The position numbers were made by a program, and so were the translations under genes. From positions 248,001-312,000 of the forward strand of contig NHNW01000014.1 in the NCBI GenBank assembly GCA_002786025.1: a stretch of DNA of 64,000 nt, written 5' to 3'. Numbering within the stretch: the stretch's first letter is position 1; every line of letters begins with the position of its first letter. Below, in pieces: positions 41,407 through 54,134 of this stretch. Below the pieces are notes generated by a model. That model made no database searches, was not told the DNA's origin, and saw only the letters and a program-made list of their open reading frames with translations. This DNA comes from Zasmidium citrigriseum. Lineage: Eukaryota > Ascomycota > Dothideomycetes > Mycosphaerellales > Mycosphaerellaceae.

Positions 41407-42181
41407 TGTTGCAATGGTTCTATATCGGTAGGAAACAAGCTTTGAAGGAAAGGTATGAATATATGAGATCAAGATCAAGCAAACGACTGAGTCAACACCA
41501 AGATCGATATTGAGGTGAGGTCAAAGATAGGGCAACCACAACCCGACGATTCGGCTCGGCACTCTCTCGGGGCGCGGATGTGGCCCCTGCTTCATCAAAC
41601 ATCATCGAAATTTCCACGAAACCGTCGTTTCAACAAGACCAACCACACGACATCACTTCTTGAAAGGACATGCATCTCTGAAAGAATAAAGAAGACTTTC
41701 TTGTCAATTCCCATCTACGCCATCGAACCCCAAACGGTCACCTTCACACGACAACAGTGCGAAGGAGAAAGCTTCCCGATTGCCCGGCCCCTAAGTCCAT
41801 CCCTGCCCTCGAGCGAGACTCGACTCCATTCCATCAACAGCAATACATTTCCCGCTGCCGCAGCGATTTCCAGACAAGATTCCCAATTCAGCTCATCCCG
41901 CAGGACGGACGCTGAAGTTTCACAACAACAACATAATCGCACAGCTCTCCCATTCATCCGCTCGGTCCCAGCGCAAACGCCATTCATTGGTAAAATCGCT
42001 CGTCCCAAGCAATACATCATAACATCGTAGAGATCATCAAACAGCAGAAATCAACAGGTCGTGCGAGACCTTTGACGAGTTCACATCCAGCGAAGATCGA
42101 CAAAGCGGTGCTCGTCGAAGAGGACGTGCAGATCGTAGAGGTCGTGGAATCGTCCAGAGAATATGGCGATTCAAGAGGAGC
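41407..42181. other. Spacer, amidotransferase promoter / PPS1 3' flank
   Basis: About 775 bp. The 171-codon plus-strand frame at 41515..42030 has no domain character and is low complexity; I see no gene. Confidence 0.45.
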
Positions 42182-44594
42182 CTATCCCTGCCTCGAGTAC
42201 GGCTTATTCATGGCCGCAATCTCACGAGCGATGGTCGCCCATTCGAGCTCACGGCGCAACGGCTTGCCGCGCTTTTGGCATTGGAACTCCTCCCACTTGA
42301 GGAGCTCGTAACTAATCAGACCCAAGTCAGCAAGAAGCTCCCCGTCTAATGTGGCACCGCTCCTTCAGGATTGGACTCACGAGAATCTCAAATGGGGTTG
42401 AATAATCACATTCAACCTCCTCGCCCGAACGAAACAGTATGCTCGAGGAAACGACAAGCCCAGCTCATTCATCACCTCGGCAATGCATATCGTCGCAGAC
42501 CGCGAAACACCGACTCGACAGTGTACAAGCGTGGCGGTGCCCTTTTTGCGGCCGTTTTCTGAATGCAAGTCAGCGGACAGCTCATTCAATCTCACCTCAT
42601 CGGGAGGAATCAAGTGCATATGCCGGGCGACTCACCAATAAACTCAAGACACCTGCCGAACTCCTCAGTCAGAGGATCGACACCATTATCCTGGACTTTA
42701 TCGACGAAGAGGAGATTATCCTTTGGCCAGCGCTCCATCGCCTCCTTCGGCCAAGTCACTGGCTCCCCTACGCTGAGGATCTGTCCGATTCCGAGCTCCT
42801 CCAGTAAGCTGGGGTTGTTGGCGTGGCCAAGGTTTCCGAGATACATGTACGGCAGGATTCGACTTGGTAGCGAGCCATCCATTTTGTCCAGCCAGTCTGG
42901 AGGTGCTGGGCAAAGCTGCTTGAGGTCTCCAGAATGCTTCGGCGAGGCCTGCAGAAGACGAGGCTGGATAGCCCGTAATAAGTGCACATCGGAGCCGTAT
43001 GCGAAGAAGTTGCGCCCCTTTTCGCGGTGCAATTGGAGCCATGCATCGTGGACTGGAACGCAGTTGGCATACATGTAGTACGCCAGGGCCAGAAGCGAGG
43101 ACTCGGTGTAACCGTCTGTGCAGTGAATGAGGATTTTCCTGCCAGTGTCGGTCTCTGAGCCATTGCGCATGAAGCTGTCACCATCTGCGTCGAGCGGAGG
43201 CGTAAGCGAAAGCTTGCTATCCCTTCGCTTGTTCAACTCGGCGGAGAGGTCGTTGTTGGCTTGCTTGTACATCCATTCGCAGGTGGCGAGCAGGCCGTCA
43301 ACTTCGGATTGCGACCAGGTTGGTGGCATGATTGCTCCCGAGCCAGGAAACTCCAATTGATGGATAATATTGTCTTCAACCTTCTTCTCGAGCTGGTCCT
43401 CAAGAAATCTGAAGGCTTTGGAGTCGGGAATCTGTGCCATGTCGCTGCACTCGATCAACAGATCAAATTCAGGTTGGTCTTGGCTGCTGCAAAGGCCTCC
43501 GTTCGGTCCAAGATGTAGGGTCGGATCTGGCGTTGGACCCAACCACACGTTGGGTGCTATTTCGCTGGGCGCCGACATGGAGCACATTTCCAGTCTCTCC
43601 CAGTGGAAGAAATCCATGACTTTGCCGGTCATACATCCCTCGGAATCTAACTGTATCAAATCAGGGTGATCGCATTCAACGATGGTATAATCATCTGCGA
43701 AATGTAAGTAAAGGTCAACAACTTCCAGATTCGGTCTTGCTCACCTGATAGCACGAACGTATTGAAGAGCCGACCGGGTGTGGTCAACGATTCAGTCTTC
43801 TTCTGCCATGCAGCTTGCGCTCGAGAGATCTTTCTCGCCAATTTCACAACCTCATCCCGTGGTGTCTGGTTGTCGCCATATACTACAATGTCGCTCACTG
43901 TCGCCATCTTACATGCCTGGATCTGGAAGTTGCGTACGCTGAAGCCTTCTTTGGGATCGGAGTCGAGGAATTCTGGCTCTTCAGCGTGCTTGTTCCTGGA
44001 TGCTTGCAACGGCCGCAGAATCTCCTCCGGCGCAATTGCACCCTTGATTCGACTGTGCGAAAGATCGCCTCCTGCCTTGACGAGGGTAATCCCGCGAATA
44101 CATTTTGGCGTTCGTCGAAGAGACTTCTTTCGTGCTATGAAGAAGGCGAGTTGCAATTGGTTGTCGGCGTGCAAGCCATGAAGCCACGGGAAGACTTGCT
44201 TCGGGGACGGCAGCGGTTGCGATGCGAGGAAGTCGAGCGATTGCGCTAACTTGTCTGCGTTGATTGAATACACCGGTGGATCGTTGAACACTTTCTCGAA
44301 GCCATTAGGCGGGTAGGTCAACGAGGCTGTCTCAATCAAATGTGTTGGCGACGGCGGCGAGGCTGGCGGGGTGTCGAGCTGACGCGACGCTGGCCGCGGA
44401 CCGGGACTGCAGAAGGGAAGATGTTTGTTGGGAACAGGAGCGGGCGTGCCTCTGTTGGAGGTGTTTATGGACAGTTGCGGCGGTGGAGTCGCTGCTCTCT
44501 CGGGCAGTGGTGCGGGTCGCTGGAGAATGGCGGCCATGGCATGGGCCACAGCAGCGGGGCAAGTCGGCGGCGGAGGTGGTGTCTTGGTCGTCAA
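42182..44594 (-). CDS. PPS1: Dual-specificity protein phosphatase Pps1
   Basis: Exons 43745..44594, 42636..43694, 42381..42558 and 42182..42311 give 738 aa. The N-terminal part is Pro-rich, then a conserved region (HGLHADNQLQLAFFIARKKS, NFQIQACKMATVSDIVVYGD) and an inactive-looking phosphatase-like segment (ILIHCTDGYTESSLLALAYY, a Cys-x5 loop without the usual Arg). The C-terminal DSP domain (LPYMYLGNLGHANNPSLLEE) has the P-loop HCRVGVSRSA with nucleophile Cys and Arg, assembled by splicing ENG to RKKGTATLVHC. It ends IIQPHLRF-SYELLKWEE and PYSRQG. Yeast Pps1 dephosphorylates Tyr and Ser/Thr and affects S phase; fungal orthologues keep this two-part layout. Both family and exon joins are well supported. 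Confidence 0.9.
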
Positions 44595-46197
44595 TGAATT
44601 GCCCGGAACAGCGGATCGATGGCGGTGTTGCAGAGGAAGGTGAGGCTCTGGGGGATTCTCAGATTGGCGACTCGCGGGTGGAGTCGATCGCCGTGCGTGG
44701 AAGAAGTGGTGGGTGGTGGGGGAAAGAGTTATGGGCGCTGAGCAGGGCTGGCAGTCGTGTGCCGGAGCCTCTCAAACAGCGGAATGACGACGGGGTAAAC
44801 AACGTTATCACGACACAACGGGCGGAGAAGTCCAGCGACAATGGCGTGGTGGTGGGCAGCGCGGTCGCGTGGTGGACTGCAGTGTTGGTGGTCGGCAGGC
44901 GTCGCTACAGACCGTGTGGACTGGTGCTCTTTTGCTGCTCCTCGCCTTGCCGGGCCATGCGAGCAACAGAAGCAGAAGCAGCAGCAGCATCCTTCCCACC
45001 ACCGTCAACCGCGCCCAAGGAATCCTGGCGCTCTAGCGCCGCCACGCACTGCTCTCCGCCGGCGGGCCAATCACCGCCCCGCTTTGCTCCCAGACGTGGC
45101 CCCAGCTCCCGCCTTGAAACGGATCAGCGAGCCTCTTCTCTCATCGCCGTTGCGTGTGTTCGAGACACCCTCGCCCTCGCCTCTGCACGCACGAACGAAT
45201 GCCTCGCGCCTCCGCGGCTCTGCACAGCTGTAACAGCAACGCCGTGAAGAACGAATGCCTCTCGCAGCCACCAACACCGACGCAGTCGCACCATTGACGC
45301 CCGCCCGCTGACTACTGAGCTCACCACCTCTCACCACCCGCGAGGCGCATCCACGATAAGTGCTCCAAAAATTGCCTGTGCCAGAGCGAAAGGGTCCCTT
45401 GGGCGGCGACGTCTCTGGCCTGGGCCCCCGGCACTATCGGCGATGGCTGCATATTACAGGCATCATGCCACCAACCGCTTACCTCTCACATTTCGACGTG
45501 CATGAACATTGCAGGCTGCGCGCCGCTGCCCCTCATCCTCACCATCAATTCCAAGCACCCATGCTGCCACTCGCTGCATTCCTCTGCGAACGCCGTCGCA
45601 TCAATCACGAGCACTGCCAATCTGCTGTTGTGCGACAGAAACCCTCTGCCGGCAGTTCTTCATTGACCATTGGATCACGATACAGCCCTCCATCCGCAAG
45701 AACAAAATAAATTCAACGCAGTCTTGCCTATCTCTATTCTCCACGCAAGATGATGGAACCCTGGACCCTAGCCCATGCCTACTCCAAACCTTGGAACCTT
45801 CCGGCCTCGCGTCGTGTCTCCAGTCGCTGCTGATCCTCTGCGGCGACTTTTGGCGGGTACCGGTACGATCCTGAGCCCCTCCCACCTAACGAGCCGCATT
45901 GACGTATATCGAGGGGACCTCAGCTCTCACAAGCCCATCGAGACATCGACTTCGAATGCTTTGCATCGATGATCTTGCTTCCAGTTCCGTTTAACAGCTC
46001 CTCCAATGCGCTGTTTTCTTTTCTGGGGCCGCTCCTTTGTACACTGTACACGAACAAATTACGATGGAACGAAGCTTCGATTGGACGGCGGCAAGAAATA
46101 GTGCGCAATGGCTTTCAATGCAAAGCAATATACAAGACCGCGCAATGCTGGATGAGGTCAACCTCCCATGGATTTTCTGAAACGACATCCCCCATGA
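44595..46197. other. 1.6-kb spacer, PPS1 promoter / TYW4 3' flank
   Basis: The longest stretch without a gene. The part next to PPS1 is GC-rich with Pro/Ser/Arg-rich open frames on both strands (the largest, 44342..45247 plus, runs antisense into PPS1). I recognise no domain, splice pattern or RNA gene here. Confidence 0.45.
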
Positions 46198-49100
46198 TCA
46201 CGATAGCTCCGCGTACACGCTATGCAGACTGGCCCCCTTCGACATGCGAGCCTTCTCCAGCATCTCGTTTGCAAGGCGTTCCAGGTAGAACCCGCTCACG
46301 TCGGGCGGCAGGTCTTCAAACGACTTCACTATCCTCGCGACGTCTTTGCGACCTCGCTCATACGCCGCCAGATCCCGATTGCCATACACGTCCCGCCCAG
46401 CCGCATAGCCGTTGGCCAGATTGCGGAAGAAGACATTCACAGCCACCGACACGCCTTGCGAGGGCGCCACGGTATGGACCCACATGGGCGGGATGAAAAG
46501 TATATCGCCCGGATCCAAAACCGCTTCGTGAGGGTGCGTATTGGCGAGAGCTGGATTGCCTGCGATCGCATCCGCGCCAAAGACGTCCACTGATGAACTC
46601 GATGCCCCTGGTTCGAAGCCGAGATGAGAGACGTCCGAAGGCGGGAACAGGAGTAATCTCTTCCTGCCTCGAACCTGGCAGAGCACATTCGCCATTACAT
46701 CGTAATGCAGCCACATCTGCACCTGTCCCGAGATCCTCAATGGCGAGCTATGTGCATTCTGCACGACGTACTCAAGCTCATGAGGCAACTCGAAGTCCTG
46801 GGCGATTCCGGGGAAGTCTTCGGCCAGACTGGTAGGTTTGTTGTTTGGTGCGTCTTTTGACAGTGCTCGCAGGTATACCCTCTCGCCGCGCTCTACAGAG
46901 TCGAGGAAGGGGCCAAATTCCTGCGTGATGTACTGGAAGTTCTTCTTCTGGAAGTCCATCTTCTCTGATGTTGAGACGTGGACGGCCACTTTGCGATCAC
47001 CGCCGACTGCTTCTTTGAGGTAGTTGTTGGTCCAGGAAGTTGTGCATGGCCCGATCTTGCATTTCCTGAGAATGACTGGCCTGGCTGCATCGACGTATTG
47101 AGGGAAGTTGACGCCATGTGATATCCGAATGTCTTGAATCTTGACCGGATCGGGCATCTTCAGTGCTGGAGTTCCGTTGCTGCTGGGTGATTCCACGAAG
47201 ATTGTGCTTTGCTCTGCGGTCGGTTTGCCGGCCTCCAGTGTGCACTGCAATCGCCACTCCATATCGAACTTGTCGGGAGCCATGTCGTTCAGGATGCAAC
47301 TCCGATTCCAGGTTGTACCAAAGGAGAAACAAGTAGCACCGCCGCCCAGCACAAGCAGCCCGCCGTCGACGTCCTGTAGTGTATGGCCGATGAACAGCGG
47401 CCGCGGTCCCTGAATCGGTTGAGGCCGTAGCGTCTTCAAATTCAAAACTTCGTCCTGTCGTGAAAGCATTCGTGCACCCGTAATTCCACCAACCATCAAA
47501 ATACCCCTATTCGATCGGACCAGCTGCGCTCCAAACCTCCCAAGAATGCAGGCGTCGGCTTTGAGGAAGGCAGTCGCTCGAGATGTCACATTGCGGCACG
47601 TCAATGTCATGTCGTGCTCCAGGCTCCAGTGCCAGAAATCGTTCAGCACTCGTCCGGCACTGGTCATACCACCTACCAGAACTCCTGATGTGCTCTCGCG
47701 GCCGTCGGTGGACATGGTCGCGCCGAATCGTGCGGGAGGTGTCTCGCCGACGACTTTGACTTGTTGCCATCCGGTCTCTCCAGTCCAGATGAGCCATTCG
47801 TCCAAAACTCTACCATCGCTCGTCTTGCCACCAAATAGCAGCACCGTATGAGCAGGTCGAGGCTCAGTAGGCAGCACCAGGGGCACTGCGCAATGTCGAT
47901 ACCGTCCAGAAGGTAAGTCCTGCACTCTCCTCCACTTCCCATCTAACCTCAACCACGACTCCGCGCTCGCCTTGTCAGGTGACTGCCTGCCGCCTGTAAG
48001 CACACAATTCGCTGTACTCCCCAACCGTGTTACCGCATGACACACAAGCCCCGTCCGCAGCGGCGGCCCCTGGATCGGCTGGATAGCATCATAGCGCGAG
48101 AATGTGTTGCAACTGTCCAACCGTTCCTGCGTGCCGACTCCGCCATGCAGTCCCACCGAGTCGCCGTACGCATCCGTCTCCGGCGGAGGTACGATCTGTG
48201 CGAAGCGCCGGTAATTGTGCGGCTCGAGCAGCTCGTGCGTCTGCAGGATGTCGCCTGGGCCGAAGTGGTACTGCGGCGTGTCGGGACTGCTGTTGCCGCC
48301 GTTGGTGGGACTTGATGCAATCGATGTGCCACGCGTGGAACCGGAGAAGATGGAGGCGCGTGTTGCGCGGTACGGTTTGAGGGTGTAGTCGCGGCCGGGC
48401 TCCTTTTCGGCCATGAGGAGGAAGTAGTGTGAGCCGAAGAGGGCGAACTCTTCCCACTCGTCGAAGGGCTCGACACGGTCTAATCGGCGGCGTTCTTCTG
48501 CGCTGAGGAAGCCTGGATCGGACCAGAGCTCCCAAAGAGTGCGGATCTCTGTGCCGGTCTCTGGGAAGCCTGCGGCGGCGAACCGGGCTTTCATCTGTTC
48601 CATTGTGCCTACGGCACGGAGAGGTGTGCGGAGCTTTTCGAAGTGCGAGAGCATGGTTGCTGCGAAGGGGTGATCGGAGCCATCTGGAAGGTGTTGTTCG
48701 AGTAGACAGAAGCGAACGTCGTCGTAGGTGGCGGCCCATTCAAAGACCGCTTGGGAGGCATCCCGTTCCATGTAGGCCGTGGAGACCTCTGAGGTGAAAA
48801 GAATAGCAACGCCACCGCTTCCCAATTGTAAATGGTCCTGTAGAATCTCCTGAAGGGGTATCAAATTCGAAAGATCGCATCCTATCGCAACATATGGATC
48901 GCTGGAGGCCAAAAGTCCGCTGTCGTTTGCTGTCCTGGTTAACTTGGGCAGTAGATGTCTTAATTGCTCGGTCTTGTCGATGATGCCGACTTTGTTTTGC
49001 ATCAGGACTGGATAGTCCACATCGACGAACGTCGTTCCTTGGCAGAGGAGAGGTTGCTTGCCAAGGAATAAGAATGGCAGTGGATCACTGTGGCGTCTAT

Positions 49101-49683
49101 CAGTCGAAGCCATCAACCAAAGATCAGCATATTGCACGTACTACCCACAGCCCAGGTTGATAACGACTTTCTTCTTGGCTGTTCGTTCTGACAAGAATCG
49201 TGAGACGGCGTGCTCTACAGCCTTCATCCGTAACCAGTAGCCCCGATTGATCAGGGGTGACCGGCGTTTGAACTTGCTGACGAAGTAGCGGAAGTACTCA
49301 GGCTCGCCATCGTAGTAAAGTTTTTCCACGGACCGCTTCGATACGATGCTCGATTTGTTAGTGTCCATGATGAGTTCATCTCGCTGGTGCTTTTGAGGGT
49401 CCACGATGGTCGTCTCCTTGTTGTTCCTCATCAACATGGGTACGCTGGAACTGCGTTTAACGTTTGGGCTCGACAGGCCCAGGACTTTCTCTGCTTTGAG
49501 CATCTTGCCGTTGGAGCGATTCCGCTCATCGCCAGAGAAGGGAAGACTGCTGGGGCTGTGGTCGCCGTTCGCCACGGGGGTGTCGATGTTCAGATTTTGC
49601 GTGTGAGAAGAGAGGCCGTTCTCCAGACCCAACTGTAGAGTGTGCGGCAGCGGAGAGTCGGTCTTTTCTCCTGCGGCCGCCAT
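46198..49683 (-). CDS. TYW4: tRNA wybutosine-synthesising protein 4 (methyltransferase-Kelch-JmjC)
   Basis: Exons 49142..49683 and 46198..49087 give 1143 aa; the join restores NLGCGYDPLPF, the SAM-binding loop. The N-terminal leucine carboxyl methyltransferase-like domain (about 120-400, with YWLRMKAVEHAVSRFL, FVDVDYPVLM and EIRTLWELW) is followed by Kelch-like repeats (about 420-760, with Gly-Gly motifs such as VLVGGMTSAGRVLNDFWHW) and a C-terminal JmjC domain with the HxD pair in WLHYDVMANVLCQV (about 975) and distal His in MWVHTVAPSQGV (about 1051). TYW4 (yeast Ppm2) methylates and methoxycarbonylates the side chain of wybutosine at position 37 of tRNA-Phe. A first stretch of about 110 residues looks disordered. 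The gene is divergent from ATG18. Confidence 0.93.
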
Positions 49684-50216
49684 GGCGAGTCAGAGCACAG
49701 GGATATATCCCTGCGATAATAGGTCAAGCAACGTGAATTATTCGAGGGCAGCGGGAGGGAGGGCGAGACGACGAAAATGCAAGATGGGGCATCGGAAGAA
49801 AAATGAATCGAATCGCGCCTGCGCTGCTGCTCGCCGGGACGTAATGGGGTCGTTGTTCGGCTCTCCTCTGCCTCCAGCACCGCCCTTTTGAGCAGCATGA
49901 GCAAGGATTGAAGTCCTGCAAAGCGAACCTGCTATCTTTAGCCGCTGAGAATATAGGCCTCCGGCTCGGTCCGTAGCCTTGCCGTCAGCGTGAGCACAAG
50001 CGCAACGTCCAAGCTCCACACTCGATGGATGCACCACTCACTGCAGGAAGGGCAGCACAAACCTACACACGCCAGCAGCTGTCACTACGACTCACGCCCG
50101 ACTGCCTTACGCCGGCTTATCCTCATCTCCCCTCCGCCGCCGCCGCATGTAAGACGTAGGGGTACGGAGAGCCGCGACGACACCTTCCGACTCCGCGAGC
50201 AACCAGCAGGCCCGCC
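49684..50216. other. Divergent promoter, TYW4 / ATG18
   Basis: About 530 bp; no gene. A bidirectional promoter region by layout. Confidence 0.5.
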
Positions 50217-51686
50217 ATGGCCGGGTTGAATTATGTCACCTTCAACCAGGACCACAGCCTGCTGGCTGTCGGTATGCCGCACCACACTCCGTCTACGCTA
50301 TGGCTACTAACTGGTAGCAGCTACCACGCGCGGTCTCCGCGTCTACAGCACCGACCCATTCGAGCTCACCAATCATTCGTACGAAGAGGACATCTCGCTG
50401 GTCGAGCAGCTCTTCTCCACTTCACTCGTGGCCATGATCCTCACCCCGCGATTACTCCGCATCGTTAACACCAAAGTGAGTGTCGAGGCTGCGCAAGAAC
50501 GGAATGGGTATCTTACAAGACTGAGTAGCGATCGCAGAAGCACTCCACAATATGCGAACTCACCTTCCACGGCATGGTCGTGGCTGTCAAGATGAACAGA
50601 AAGAGATTAGTGGTCATGCTCGAGGAAATGATGTTCATCTACGACATCAGCAATATGAAGATGCTACACCAACAACCGATTCCCTTGAACACAGCTGGGA
50701 TATGCGCCGTGTCGCCGAATTCAGAGAACAACTACCTTGCCCTACCCCACTACCAAAAGACGCCTCAGCCACAGCCTGCACAGACACATGTTCCGAAATC
50801 GGTGATAAAAGAGTCGATAAGCGGAGATGTACTGCTCTACGATCTTAACAAGATGGAGGAAGTCGCGGTGATTCAGGCACATCAGACAGCCATGTCGTAC
50901 ATTGCAATCAACAACGATGGCACCTTGATGGCGACATCTTCAGAGAAGGGGACCGTGATAAGGGTATTCTCAATACCGGACGGAAAGAAGCTCTATCAGT
51001 TCAGGAGAGGCAGTATGCCCGCACGGATCTACAGCATGAGCTTCAATGCTACTTCGACTCTGCTTTGTGTATCATCGGCAACGGAGACTGTCCATGTCTT
51101 CAAACTGGCCCCTCCCGGTAGCGGCCAACCGAACGGCAACGGCGCGAGACCCTTATCACCTCCCTCATCACCACGGAAGTCGTCCTTCTCCAGCAGGGAT
51201 CGCAGCGAGAGCCCTTCGTTATCCGAGGACGCTCAGGACAGCGCCGATCTGGAGGGTGATCCGGCCGCATTAGCGAATGCTCGTCAGCCTCGACAGGCAG
51301 GGTTCATGTCGTTAGTGCGGAGAACATCCCAGAACGTATCATCTTCGTTCGTCAGCAGGGCTGCTGGCTACCTACCTTCCTCAGTCACCGAGATGTGGGA
51401 GCCACAGAGAGACTTCGCCTGGGTACGGGTTCCCAGGGGTGCTAACGGCCATCCTGTGAGGAGCGTAGTGGCTATGGCAAACAACACTCCCCATGTCATG
51501 GTCGCGACCAACGAAGGGGACTTTTACGTGTACAGTATCGACTTGGAGAAGGGTGGCGACGGAACTCTTGTGAAGCGGTTTGAGTGAGTGCTTGTTCCAC
51601 GACAAAGTGTCGACATATACTGACTTGTCGGCAGCGAGATCCACGGCCTGAAATACCGACGAAGCGGTACGGACTATGACGAGTAG
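50217..51686 (+). CDS. ATG18: Autophagy-related PROPPIN Atg18
   Basis: Exons 50217..50271, 50321..50475, 50538..51583 and 51635..51686 give 435 aa. It begins MAGLNYVTFNQDHSLLAV and continues ATTRGLRVYSTDPF after intron 1. The phosphoinositide-binding motif FRRG is at about 224-227 in YQFRRGSMPARIYSMSFN, preceded by TSSEKGTVIRVFSIPDG, as in all PROPPIN seven-bladed propellers. A Ser/Pro-rich loop lies between about 255 and 320. The C-terminus is HGLKYRRSGTDYDE. It binds PI3P/PI(3,5)P2 on autophagosomal and vacuolar membranes and works with Atg2 in lipid transfer. Among paralogues (Atg21, Hsv2) the length and loop fit Atg18 best. Confidence 0.93.
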
Positions 51687-52260
51687 CATTCTATTTCATT
51701 CTTCCCGGACCTGCCGCAAGACGAGCCAGTGATCCCGAGTTGTTGCATGAGCTGATGGAGGTGGACTTTCTTGACTTTCTTTATTGCGTTCAAGCGTTGG
51801 CGCTCGTTATGGATACGGCGGACGGCAAAACGGATGACGACTCTACTTCGTGACGAATGATGGATATTAGCATGAGACAACCAGAAAAGTTCTCGTTCGA
51901 TCAACTCTGCAATGGATTGAGTCTCTCTGTCTGACTTGTCGATAATGAATGTTTTCTTAGCGCTTTCTCTCCTTCTCCCGCTCTCGCAAATGATGGCAAT
52001 GACAATGGCTTGGTGATTGATCTTGGGGGTATAGTGACGGCTTTCGATTTTTCCTGCTCGCTGAAAAGGACCTGTCTCTATCGACAAATGGTGGGTGATG
52101 ATCACGACGACGGCAGTCTCTCGCCCCGATCTCGTCGTCGCAGACAGGCTGGGAACAGGCGTCTGAGCCAGTCGAAGCGTCTTCGCGGGGCGGGGATGAC
52201 GTTGCGCTCGTATGTTTGCTCGCCGGGGGTCAGGGTGTAGATGATGGTGTGGACGTGGAA
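51687..52260. other. Convergent 3' flanks of ATG18 and RhoGDI genes
   Basis: About 570 bp between converging genes. The open frame covering it on the minus strand is the read-through of RhoGDI exon 2 and its introns, not a separate gene. Confidence 0.5.
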
Positions 52261-53114
52261 CTACCAGTCCTTCTTGACGTCGAAGGACCATTCGAAAGTC
52301 AGGTGGTCTTGGTTGTCGTCGTCGACGAATTTGGAGACGGCGTTGTAGTGGCCGCGGCCGATCATGCCTGAGGGGGCGGTGTCGTGTTCGACTGGGAAAT
52401 GTCAGTATGAAGATGTTCTTTGGGGATGATATGGCATGCGTACACTTCTTCTCATATTCGGTCTTGTCGGTTGTGTTGGGGGAGTAAGAGCCCTGCAAAG
52501 AGACATTAGTAAGAGGCCATAGTGGAGTGAAACAGGTTCTTACAATCATCTCCTGCATCTTCTGCTTGGCACCCATACGCTTCACAACCTGGACATACTT
52601 CAAGCCGCTCAGGACCTGGTGCTGTACTTGGAAGCGAACTTTCATGCGGAACACAGCGCCTTCCTTGATCGTGAATGGGTGGTTCTTGAGGTCTTCCAGA
52701 GCACCGGGCTTCTGGAGGTCGATGATGATATCTTCTCGGCCCTCGACTTCAAGACCCAAAGAGAGAATGACCACACGCCGGGGATCTTTGGGGTCGGCGA
52801 TCGGGGTGCCGCTGCCAATGCCTAGTGACTCCTTCCACTTCCGAAGAGATTCGTCGTTCTGGTCTGGAATGGTGCGTGATTAGTATTGTTCGCTGGCAGG
52901 GAAGAATTTTCGCGGTCGAGGTGGTTGTTGGATCTGCTGTAGCTCACGGCCATGCCATGTGCAGCTTGAAGCAGTCGCTCTTCCTCGTCCCGACTTGTTT
53001 TGCAGCGTTTGCTGACCTACCTAGCTGCTGGTACTCATCAATAGTCTTCTTCTCGCCGACCTTGAAGCCCTCCGTCTGCTCGGGCTTCAGGTCTTCCTCG
53101 TGCGGCGCCGACAT
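52261..53114 (-). CDS. RDI1: Rho GDP-dissociation inhibitor
   Basis: Exons 53021..53114, 52544..52863, 52444..52492 and 52261..52391 give 197 aa, the usual RhoGDI size. The N-terminal regulatory arm (MSAPHEEDLKPEQTEGFKVG, EKKTIDEYQQLD) joins across a 157-nt intron to QNDESLRKWKESLG. The immunoglobulin-like fold follows: VVILSLGLEVEGREDIIIDL, FTIKEGAVFRMKVRFQVQHQ, GLKYVQVVKR, then GSYSPNTTDKTEYEKKF and GMIGRGHYNAVSKF, ending WSFDVKKDW. It extracts prenylated Rho GTPases from membranes and keeps them GDP-bound in the cytosol. It is the inhibitor counterpart of the Bud3-like GEF about 20 kb away, though no linkage of expression is implied. Confidence 0.95.
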
Positions 53115-54134
53115 GGTGAGAATGTGTCTTCGAGTCGTCAATGGGCGGGTTAGGTGTTCGCTGTGGTAATAGTGCTGAGTGTTGGTGAAGAAGTGACGTT
53201 CAGAGCGGAAGGTCTAGGTGCTTGGTGGGGCGGGTTGATCCGCGTGTTTCATGTTCGCGCCTGCATCCCACTCACCGCCGTCCACCTCATCAACCCGTAT
53301 CCGTATCTCGACGTCAGGCACGAGCGCGAGCAACCCCTTCGTCCCAAAACACGTTGAGAGAACTTAGCATTGGTCGCAACCCAGATCGTCATATCAAACG
53401 GATTGTTTGACTCTTGTCTGAGGGAGAACGTGGCTTGCGCTGGTGTGCAAATGTGAGGACTCTGAGGAAGACACTGGAAATCTGGAATGCACTCCATCGA
53501 GATTGCTGAATATCCGATCAGGAGTCTGGCCGCTGTTCAGAAGATACCAGACGCATCTTGTGACGAATCTACTTGAGTCTCTCGTCGAATATTCCCCATG
53601 AACGTTGGCAAGAGCGCAACACAATTCAGAGCTGATGCCCTTGGCTAAGAGGAGGGCGGCAGAATGGAATGTGAAGACAGTACATCTACCCAGCCACCAC
53701 GCCCCTTTTCTTATAGGCAGCGCCTACTATTCCAACAGCGGGAGGAGAAAAGTAGCAGTCTTAATCAAACTATAGCGAACTCTAATGCTCGGCTTCCCCA
53801 GCCACCTATTTCGTGCCCGTGCGAAAAGCATCGTCAACCCCGGCTTGTCTCTGGAGCTCGAGCTGCCTCCCACGTTTCCTCCATCATCTTTGCAGGCGTC
53901 CCCTGTATTCCGTTCAACTGCACTTCTGTCGGTGGCGGGCATCCTCTTTCCGCAGCTGTACCACTCCATCTTTCGAACATCCACCCGGCACGGCAGATCG
54001 TCTCTAGGGGCCAGGCGTGCTTAGCGCGATTGACCGAGCTCTTCTTCTGCCCGTCCCACGCGCCTCGTTCTTCCACGCCCGATCACATATCTTTGCGCAT
54101 CGCTCCCGATTATCGAAACGTCACGCGATCGATC
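53115..54134. other. Divergent promoter, RDI1 / BQT4
   Basis: About 1 kb with no recognised gene. The 180-codon plus-strand frame at 53664..54206 runs into BQT4 exon 1 in frame, but its upstream part is Ser/Pro/Arg-rich and unlike the family, so the ATG at 54135 is taken. Confidence 0.45.

Noticed and set aside
41515..42030. 171-codon plus frame upstream of the amidotransferase gene
   Set aside because: Low-complexity and without domain; sits in the promoter region of the divergent gene.
44342..45247. 301-codon plus frame
   Set aside because: Its first part is antisense to PPS1 exon 1 and the rest is low-complexity GC-rich spacer with competing frames.
4092..53114. A physical Rho/cell-wall gene cluster (PKC1, Bud3-like GEF, GH72, RhoGDI)
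   Set aside because: The four genes are functionally related but lie about 50 kb apart, interleaved with unrelated housekeeping genes; chance linkage is the simpler reading.
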